A stretch of 64,000 nucleotides of DNA. It comes from Chionoecetes opilio. Lineage: Eukaryota > Arthropoda > Malacostraca > Decapoda > Majidae. The translations under genes and the position numbers were made by a program. The DNA lies in assembly GCA_016584305.1 (NCBI GenBank), contig JACEEZ010016432.1, positions 1 to 64,000 on the forward strand, written 5' to 3'. Shown piece by piece: positions 56,965-64,000 of this stretch. The notes under the pieces are model-generated. The model was not told the DNA's origin. It searched no databases and saw only the letters and a program-made list of their open reading frames with translations. Position 1 is the first letter of the stretch. Each line of letters opens with the position of its first letter.

Positions 56965-57596
56965 TAATCAAATTGGTGGCGCTATCGTGGTTCGATTATG
57001 GAATGTGTGAAGGGAGCTTTCCCCAAGTGATCAAGGGGAGGAGGAAGAACTCTAACCCAGTCATCCCTGCAAACGCAGTCATCCCTGTTTTCTCTCGAGC
57101 CTCGGAGAGAGAAAACAGGGACTCTCAGCTGGCTACATGCCAGCTTCCTGTCTCCCCACGCAACATTACCACTTGTGAGTGTTATGCATGTTTTATGTTT
57201 AATTAATGTGCAGTTATGTTATTTTGTGTGCTATTTTCTCTTTCAGAATGCTTTTTCTACAGAATAGGTAGTACAGTGTGGGTAATATAGACACTGTGTG
57301 TTTGTTGTTTGCTATAGTTTATTTTAGCTTGAAAAATGTCTTTCTTTTTTCTTTCTTTTTTAATTGATGGGGTCCTGGAACCAAACCTATATTTTACCAT
57401 TAGTTATGTGTTTCGTTATACGAGATTTCGCTTTACGAGTATGCCAGGTGGAACCTAACCTGCTCATATCTTCGAGACCTCCCTGTATAATATTATCAAA
57501 TAAAAAACTGTAAAATACACTAAAGAAATGCCATTATGAGAGAGTGAAGAAATATGCGTGAACTAAATATTCACTGAAACTCTTCGCCATTTAATA

Positions 57597-58736
57597 CAGT
57601 AAACCCTCTCGTATTCGGACTAATTGGGCCAAGGAGTGGTCCGAGTAATGCAAGGATCCGAATAATGCAGGGATAATAGGAATAATAGTAATAAAAAAAT
57701 AAAAAAAAAAAAAAATCTAGGTGAATATAGAAAATTTCTAAGTCATGCAAATATCAATAAACATAAGATAAATCATGTAAATAAATAAATCTACAGTAAA
57801 ATTACACAATACAGTACTGTACATGAGTAGTTTTGAGTAGTGTACAGTACTATCAGTCCTACGTCTGGCAGCGGCAGCCGGCAGCAGTATCATGCTGGCG
57901 GAGATTTCCTCCTCCTTCTTGGTGTTGTCTGTAGGGCTGTGAGGACCCCTTGAGGAGCCCTATGATCCCTGGTGATATCCTATGATGCTATCACAGGCGT
58001 GGTAGCTGACCTGTCTTCTTCAGGAAGGCACAGGTGAGGCGGATGAAAGCGTGTTGTCCTGAGAGGTAGGCAGGGCGCCAGGCGGGGCAGGTCGCTCGCC
58101 AGCAGGGTGGGCAGGGTTTTACGGCATTACTAATTATTATACATCGTAGTGATTATTGTGAGATGTTATATACACGCATCATTATTTAGGTCAGTGTAGT
58201 CACCTTAAATAAGGGTTATTTTAAGGTGTTGAGGTGGCGGGGTAGCCAGTGACGGGGAAACATTCTTGCCACGGCCACCCTGTAACACTAACGGAAAAAA
58301 GTGTCTGTGTGACATGACCTTTAAAGGCCGTGTCAAACGTCTTGTTGATTTGTGATTGTTCGAGAAGTTTTAGAAACAGTTTGTCATTGGGTGGTGACTG
58401 ATGACAAGTTTGATGACGTCATTACTCATCCAAGCCAGTCAGGGCCTTCCTACCTGTTAACTACCTAACGAGGGAGGCTTGCTGAATACGGTATTAAGGG
58501 CAGGTAGTATCTAGGTGGTGGGAGAGCCGGTAGTAGCTGGAGATACGACCTCCATTACTGGATCTGGGTCCAAGGCTCTATGGCCTCTGATCACTCGCCA
58601 ATACAACATTTGGACACAACAAAGAAACCACAATTACAGTATACAAAGTATATGCTCAGTGATCGATTATAAATGCTCTGCCTGGCTGCCTGGGCCTCTA
58701 ACCTCACTGACTCACGTCATGACACCCTACCTATCC

Positions 58737-58769
<33 letters not shown>

Positions 58770-58840
58770 AGAGGAGGAGGTCGAATCGGAATAATGTCGA
58801 AGTCCGAATAATGAGGGTCCGGATACGAGAGGGTTTATTG
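57597..58840. mobile_element. Tigger/pogo-like element (type B)
   Basis: The ends CAGTAAACCCTCTCGTATTC and ..GGATACGAGAGGGTTTATTG are inverted and TA-flanked. The subterminal gtccgagtaatgcaaggatc and gtccgaataatgag pairs repeat the same motif. The interior holds a module (57900-58270: ggagatttcc, ccctggtgatatcctatgatg, cttcttcaggaaggcac, ggtcagtgtag..cacc..taaataagg) shared with elements at 7215, 59635 and 62901. A-run at 58740-58767. 1,244 bp, no frame. Confidence 0.88.
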
Positions 58841-58860
58841 TATTTTGCGAGAAAACATTT

Positions 58861-59110
58861 TACATGAAACATATCAATAAAAGCGGAATTTTATTTGCTT
58901 TCCATTGATATATTTCGTTTTCTGATATATAAATTAGAACCATACATAATTTAGCGTTAACTAAATAAATAACCTCATCAATCGGAAGAATTACCCGATT
59001 GATTATGTCATTTATTTAGTTAACGCTAATTTATGCATGGTTCTAATTAATTTATCAGAAAACGAAATATATCAATGGAAAGCTAATAAAATTCCGCTTC
59101 TATTGATATG
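58861..59110. repeat. Imperfect palindrome at the foldback centre
   Basis: catatcaataaaagcggaatt..ttagcgttaactaaataa (left) and ttatttagttaacgctaatt..aattccgcttctattgatatg (right) pair across a short centre at about 58975-58995 (atcaatcgg..aagaattac..ccgattgat). Stems are interrupted by a few mismatches and indels. Confidence 0.88.
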
Positions 59111-59634
59111 TAGCATGTAAAAAGTCTTCACACAAAATATTAAATGGCGAAGAGTTTAAGTGAATATTAAGTTAATGCATATTTCTAAAGAGTCTCATAA
59201 TGGCATTTCTTTAGTGTATTTTACGGTTTTTTATTTGATAATATTATAGAACAATCATTTACAAAGATAACAGTGTATCATTTATACTAATAAACCATAG
59301 TCTACTGTATTCATGGAACACTTTTATACATGCCGATCAGATTGATGATGTTATTTTTTTAGTTAACGCTAATTTATGCATGGTGGTAATTCATTTATCA
59401 GAAAACGAAATATATCAATGAATGAATCAAGCTAATGAAAATCCGCTTCTATTGATATGTTTCATCTAAAATGTTTTCGCGCAAAATATTAAATGGCGAA
59501 GAGTTTAAGTGAATATTTAGTTCATACATATTTCTTCACTCTCTTATAATGGCATTTCTTTAGTGTATTTTACTGTTTTTTATTTGATAATATTATAGAA
59601 CAAACATTTACGAAGATAATAGTACAGTCAAACC

Positions 59635-60433
59635 TCGATATAACGGACTAAAGGGGGGGAGGAGGAGTCCGTTATAGCCGATTGTCTGTTATAGCGAGGG
59701 TATTTTCCCAAGGGGGGAAAAATATATGAAAAAACCGGAAAAATTGTGAAATAAATGAGAAATAATTACAATCACAACCAGACTGTGTAGCTATGTTGGG
59801 AGGTAAACAGTGACTGGCACTACATGCTGAATTTGGTCCGCCCCTACACGTGAAATAAATGAGAAATAATCACAAACACAACCAGAACGTGTAGCTAGTC
59901 AAGCTCAAGCTCTAGTGAAAGGTAAACAAATTACTACGAGCCAGATTCAGCCGTGGCTTCCAAAGGTATTGCTTATTATCATGACTAATGCTCATTATTA
60001 TATATATTATATGGTTGTCAACTGCAGTTCTATACACGTGTCACTATTTAGGTCAGTGTAGCACTGCGTGTCACCTTAGATAAGGGTGATTTAGGGTGTT
60101 GAGGTGACAGGGAGACGTAGCAGCGGCCACGCCATAACACTAATAGTCACTATTTTAAACAATACACACCTTCTACCACTAAATCACTAGCAACACAGGC
60201 TCCTTCCTTATAATATTATATCTTAATATGTGATACCTCAAAACTCCTTAAAACCCAAGCATTCCAAAATAAAATGAGAAAATAATACATTAATGTTGAG
60301 TTGACAATTCGAGCGGCGATAAGCGGTCTAATATGCAAAAAAAAAAAAAAAAAAAAAAAAAAAGGTCACTCAAATGGAGTCCGTCATATCCGATGTCCGT
60401 TACATCGAGGTCTGTTATATCGAGGTTTGACTG
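59635..60433. mobile_element. Tigger/pogo-like element (type C)
   Basis: The ends CAGTCAAACCTCGATATAAC and ..GTTATATCGAGGTTTGACTG are inverted and TA-flanked. Inner repeats gtccgttatagccgattgtc and gtccgtcatatccgatgtc. The interior has a duplicated block of about 105 bp (gtgaaataaatgagaaataat...ccagactgtgtagc twice, 59746 and 59849), the shared ggtcagtgtag module near 60050 and an A-run at 60336-60362. The empty site is at 59265-59285 (gataacagtgtatcatttatac). Confidence 0.9.
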
Positions 60434-60583
60434 TATATCATTTATACTGATAAACCATAGGAAGAGAAATGGGGGTGATGTTCGAAAATATCAGGAATCG
60501 CAAAACTGGCCTCCATTGGTCATGGGCGGGTTGGCACGGGGCACGAGTAGCAAGTCCAGTATAGAGTAGTCTTTGGTTCAACC

Positions 60584-60828
60584 TGGCCATGCTCGTTCCA
60601 CGTGTCCTGCAACGTCTCCCACTTGTGCTAACTGTGGTAGTTCTCACAATGTCTTCTACAGGGGTTGTTGCCCTGTATACCACTTCGAATCGGAAGTGCC
60701 ATCCATCAGATTTAAGTCTGGCTTAACTCTGTGGGAAGCCCGCCAAGATGCTCGCCGCAAAGGCTTTTCGCCTACCCCTGTCTCCCAGCTTATTTCCAAT
60801 CCCACTTTTCCGAATCCCCCTACCACAG
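60584..60828 (+). pseudogene. Jockey-like LINE ORF1, continuation after the foldback insertion
   Basis: Resumes with PGHARSTCPATSP, completing the split CX2CX4HX4C knuckle, then CANCGSSHNVFYRGCCPVYH (another knuckle-like CxxC...H...C with one extra Cys) and FESEVPSIRFKSGLTLWEAR, the usual C-terminal tail (..ARRKGFSPTPVSQL). It ends abruptly at about 60828, where sequence jumps to the RT, so the ORF1 end, endonuclease and first half of the RT are deleted. Confidence 0.88.
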
Positions 60829-61743
60829 GGTTCTGTCCTATCACCCACTCTCTTTCTATTATTTATTAATGATCTTCTAAGTCTAACTCAAAGCCCTATC
60901 CATTCCTACGCTGATGATTTTACCCTGCATTTTTCAACGTCGTTTATTAGACGTCCAACTCAACAGGAACTAAGTGATTCACGGAGAGATGCCACCGAGC
61001 GCCTAACTTCTGATCTTTCTATAATTTCTGATTGGGGCAAAGCAAACCTTGTTTTGTTCAATGCCTCAAAAACCCAATTTCTTCACCTATCTACTCGACA
61101 AAACCTACCAGATAACTATCCCCTCTTCTTCAATGACACTCAACTGTCTCCTTCTTCTACAATGAACATTCTAGGACTATCCTTTACTAAAGATCTGAAC
61201 TGGAAATCTCACATCTCATCTCCTGCTAAAACAGCTTCTAAGAAGTTAGGTGTGCTGTGGCGTCTGCGTCCTTTTTTTTCTCCCTCCCAATTGCTTGCTC
61301 TCTACAGGGGCCTTATCCGCCCATGTATGGAGTATGTCTCACATGTTTGGGGAGGATCCACTCATACAGCTCTCCTAAACAGGGTTGAGTCAAAAGCTTT
61401 TCGCCTCATCAACTCCTCACCTCTGACTGACTGTCTTCAATCCTTAAATCACCGCCGCAATGTTGCTTCTCTTGCTCTCTTCTACCGTTATTTTCATGCT
61501 CACTGCTCTTCTGAACTTGCTAACTGCATGCCTCCCCCACTCCCGCGGCCTCGCTGCACAAGACTTTCTACTCATTCTCATCCCTATTCTGTCCATCTTC
61601 CTAATGTAAGAGTTAATCAGTATCTTTACTCTTTCATCCCTTTCACTGGTAAACTCTGGAACTCTCTTCCTGTTTCTATTTTTCCACTTTCCTATGACTT
61701 AAATCTTTTCAAAAGAAGAGTAACAAGACACCTCCCGAACTAA
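60829..61743 (+). pseudogene. Jockey-like LINE RT C-terminal half, open frame
   Basis: A frame of about 305 codons is open from PQGSVLSPTLFLLFINDLL (motif B region) through SYADDFTLHFS (catalytic YADD, about 60907), NASKTQFLHLS, NILGLSFTKDLNWKSHI, PSQLLALYRGLIRPCMEYVS, HVWGGS and a long thumb/C-terminal part to TAA at 61741-61743. In intact relatives this follows an endonuclease and the palm N-terminus, both missing here. A 118-bp 3' UTR and poly(A) at 61862-61881 follow. The frame being intact over 300 codons suggests recent activity of the family, but this copy cannot encode a working enzyme. Confidence 0.93.
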
Positions 61744-61881
61744 ATTGGCCCACCCCTCTGTTTTTATTCTATTCTCTTACTGTCTTCTTTATAGGGACTG
61801 GCAACTAAGCGGGCTTTGTGTTACCCATTTTTGTTGTGCCCTTGGCCAGTTCCTTGTAATGTAAAAAAAAAAAAAAAAAAA

Positions 61882-62578
61882 AACTCTTCTACCCTCTCTT
61901 TCCCTGTTCCTCCTCCTCCCACTCCTCGTCCCTCCTTTGTTCTTTCTGTTCTCCCCTGTCTCTCCCTAGCTAACCCTTTTTCCGTCCTTAGTCCAGATAC
62001 TCCGACCTCTACTCCTTCCTCGATCCCCACACCCCTTCCTCAACGCATCCTTCGGACTCCTCTGGTCAGGCGACCTAAATGTTTTCCCCTTCCTCCCCCT
62101 CCGAAATTTTCCACCATCTCTCCCTCTTCCTCAGTTCCTCACTCCCCACTTTCTACGTCTCCTCCTACTAAGAAACCCTGTGCTTCCCAGGTCTTCCCTC
62201 CTGACTCTCCTGTTGAGACCATGGCTATGATCGAGGAGTACCTCGCTCAGCATCAAGACATGACCCCTCTGCCCTCTTTATAAACCGCCTCATCATCCCC
62301 ACCTTCTTTCTCAACCCTCAAAGTCTCAGCTGAGATACATCCTCTTCCCTCCCTCTTTCCACCTAAACCTCTTCCTCCTTCTGCCTCCCAGCTTCCCCCC
62401 TGCTCCTCCTCTTCCCCGCCTTCTCCATCATTCTCCCCACTGCAGCCTTCTCCCCTTCCCTCTGATCACCCTCTGTCCTCACCCCCATCTTCTACTTCCT
62501 GTGACCGTCCAGCTGTTAAGTCTCTTCTTGACTTCCCGCTTCCTCCTGGCTATACACGCTACTCCCTTTTGTCTAGAA
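61882..62578 (+). pseudogene. Second jockey-like ORF1 N-terminal fragment
   Basis: Directly after the poly(A), a Pro/Ser-rich plus frame continues (PTPRPSFVLSVLPCLSL, VETMAMIEEYLAQHQDMTPL) to TAA at 62281-62283, and the same style resumes in frame-shifted pieces to SLLDFPLPPGYTRYSLLS near 62565. It resembles the low-complexity N-terminal half of the same ORF1 family. It may be the older copy into which the 54.7-61.9 kb element jumped. Confidence 0.55.
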
Positions 62579-62898
62579 CAGTGCTCTTCAACCTTTGTGA
62601 TGTCGTCCACCCCTAGTGGTGATTTGGTAAAAGCTGTCCACCTCAACTTTTTTAAATCTCTAAAATCTCACGGCTCTTGACATTGTAAATATACTATATC
62701 ATATATAGACTATATCATTCTACAAATGTATAGGTAGAAGAAAGCAGTTGAGCTCATTTCCTATTTACAGTTTACATATTTTTCTGTATAATAACACATG
62801 CAGTCTAAAACTATAAATGTACAAAAACAAAATAAACATAGCTTAGGAATTCCGGAGCAAATGCATTTTCCTTCATGAAACTAAAGTAAAATTGCACA
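62579..62898 (+). mobile_element. hAT-like left terminus
   Basis: CAGTGCTCTTCAACCTTTG at 62579 resembles the hAT terminal repeat CAGTGGTTCTCAACCTTTTT, and gtcgtccacccctagtgg follows as in Charlie/hAT non-autonomous elements. The right end is not in the window; the Tigger-like element at 62901 interrupts it. Confidence 0.55.
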
Positions 62899-62900
62899 TA

Positions 62901-64000
62901 CAGGGAGGTCCCGAAGATACGAGCAGTTAGGTTCCACCTGGCATACTCGTAAAGCGAAATCTCGTATAACGAAACACATAACTAATGGTAAAATATAGGT
63001 TTGGTTCCAGGACCCCAACAATTTAAAAAAAAAAAAAAAAAAAAAAGACATGTTTTTCAAGCTATAATAAAATTTGGTAATATTTAGTAGGGGTGCGAGA
63101 ATCCCTTGAGGAATCCTATGGTCAGATGGGCAGGTGAATCCTATGGGCAGGTGATATCCTATGGTGCTATCACATGGGTGGGAGCTGACCTGACTTCTTC
63201 AGGAAGGCACATATTATACAGCTGATAACGGGGTGTTGTGTTGTGCGGGCGGCAGCCGATGTCCGCCGCCAGCGGAGATCTCCTTGGTAATTATTTAGTA
63301 GGAAAGCGAGGACCCTTTGAGGAATCCTATGATCACTGGTGATATCCTATGGTGCTATCACAGGCGTAGGAGCTGACTGTCTTCTTCAGGAAGGCACAGG
63401 TGAGGCGGATGACGGCGGTTTTTGAGAGGCGGCGGACGGGGCAGGCCGCCGCATCCTCCGCCAAGGTAGGTTTGGGCAGGCTTAAACGTCTTATCACTCG
63501 TTATTATACAACTTAGTGATTATGGTGAGATGTTATATCCACGTGTCATTATCTAAATCAATGTAGCACCGTGTGTCACCTTAAATAAGGGTGATTTAAA
63601 GATGTTATGATGAGGTGACTGCTGGCCGAGCTGGCGGGGCAGAGAGTGACGGAGAAATACTTGCCGCGGAGCCGCCCCATATCACAAATATTCACCGATT
63701 TAACACACATACACACCTTCTACCCCCAATACACTAGCAACACAGGCTCCTTACTTATATATCTTACTATCTGATACATTAAAACTACTTAAAACGCAAG
63801 CATTCAAAATAAAACGAGAATTAGTTTTAGATGACGGGGACAGAAGGCGGAGAGGCAGTCTGGCATGCCATTCTTCCCCGGAAATATGTCTCGCTGGCTT
63901 GTTATTGGTCGAGAAGTTTTAAAAACTGTTTGTCATTGGCTGGTGACGGATGACGCCGTAGCCAGTCACAACCTTCCTACTCGTTTACGACCTATCGAGG
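62901..64000 (-). mobile_element. Tigger/pogo-like element (type A end, B-like interior), runs off the window
   Basis: Starts CAGGGAGGTCCCGAAGATAC after TA (62899-62900). The first 150 bp is the reverse of the right end of type A (ctggcatactcgtaaagcg, ggtttggttccaggacccc). The interior then switches to the module of type B: gaggaatcctatgg..gatatcctatggtgctatcac..cttcttcaggaaggcac twice (63100-63210, 63325-63410), and cagcaccgtgtgtcacc..taaataaggg near 63570. A-run at 63026-63045. The right end lies beyond 64000. Confidence 0.85.

Larger units (their letters stand above)
55925..57485. mobile_element. Tigger/pogo-like element (type A), long form
   Basis: The ends CAGGGAGGTCCTGTTATACG and ..CATATCTTCGAGACCTCCCTG are inverted and TA-flanked. 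Subterminal blocks are ggtatatgagaatccgatg and cgttatacgagatttcgctttacgag. Interior: CT-rich region, 36-bp CACGTGG repeats, an inner 224-bp TIR element and ctctcgagcctcggagagag hairpin. No transposase frame. The empty site is visible in the opposite foldback arm (59222-59250: tattatagaacaa). Confidence 0.88.
50115..57590. repeat. Direct repeat block beta
   Basis: Cleaner copy of block alpha, without the CR1/L2-like insertion. The junction with alpha at about 50090-50115 is an A-run. Beta continues into the rest of the foldback element, which alpha lacks. This, together with alpha's error pattern, suggests two haplotypes joined end to end. Confidence 0.9.
55768..60577. mobile_element. Foldback element inserted in LINE ORF1, carrying three Tigger-like insertions
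   Basis: TCAACC flanks both sides (55762-55767, 60578-60583). The ends AAAGACTACTGTATACTGG and (reverse) AAAGACTACTCTATACTGG are inverted. Subtracting the three TA-flanked elements (55925-57485, 57597-58840, 59635-60433), the left arm (about 490 bp to about 58975) matches the right arm (60577 back to about 59330) almost throughout: ggaggccagttttgcgattc, tcctatggttta.cagtataaatgata, atattatcaaataaaaaac, actcttcgccatttaat, atatcaat.gaagcgga. A third, partial arm copy (58976-59295) sits between them in the same orientation as the right arm. No coding frame. Class unclear; long inverted arms fit a foldback DNA element. Confidence 0.82.

Noticed and set aside
1..64000. CRISPR arrays, bacterial operons or phage modules
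   Set aside because: No spaced direct repeats of that type, no ribosome-binding-site-led gene chains; composition and transposon content are those of an animal genome.

Overview
The window looks like transposon-dense, AT-rich intergenic or intronic DNA from a eukaryote, most likely a decapod crustacean (crab-like). The main reason is the set of retroelement families: jockey-like and CR1/L2-like LINEs whose ORF1 and RT signatures I know from brachyuran genomes, BEL/Pao, RTE, tRNA-derived SINEs, Helitrons and many Tigger/pogo-like TA-target elements. CT/GA microsatellites run from about 0.4 to 1.3 kb. There are no operons, rRNA genes, intact tRNA genes or CRISPR arrays, and no intact protein-coding gene. 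Most long open frames are low-complexity artefacts or transposon fragments.

Layout. 1-6750 is AT-rich, error-like sequence with no recognisable gene. 6754-7627 holds an 81-bp tandem repeat and one end of a Tigger-like element. 8211-9130 (minus) is a decayed CR1/L2-like LINE. Near 11.3 kb is an ankyrin-repeat scrap. 13180-21200 is a two-copy tandem duplication; each copy carries a Tigger-like MITE, a long CT array and, just downstream, the first coding exon of a PDRG1-like gene (p53 and DNA-damage-regulated 1, a prefoldin-like subunit). This is the only convincing host gene.

22896-23001 is a perfect 106-bp palindrome. 23674-38137 is a nested stack. A TA-flanked DNA element contains a BEL/Pao retrotransposon on the minus strand. 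The BEL/Pao element was in turn hit by a 5'-truncated RTE LINE (9-bp target duplication), by a 2.6-kb TIR element, and by a composite insertion in its 5' LTR. That composite carries a Tigger-like MITE and a broken copy of an uncharacterised arthropod multicopy gene. A second, inverted copy of that gene lies at 39.5-41.5 kb.

41.7-50.1 kb and 50.1-57.6 kb are two direct copies (alpha, beta) of one block: Helitron, tRNA-SINE, hAT remnant, MITE, jockey-like ORF1 and a Tigger-like element. Alpha looks unpolished and carries an extra 1.1-kb LINE insertion, so the pair is probably two haplotypes laid end to end rather than a true duplication. From 55768 to 60577 a large foldback element, itself hit by three Tigger-like elements, splits the zinc knuckle of a jockey-like ORF1; the host element resumes at 60584 and ends in poly(A) at 61881. 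The window ends in a hAT-like left terminus and a Tigger-like element that runs off the edge.

Limits: family names come from motif recognition, not database search. Boundaries were read by eye, mostly to a few bases where target duplications are visible and to tens of bases elsewhere. Sequence error is frequent in several blocks, so frameshifts there cannot be told from real decay.
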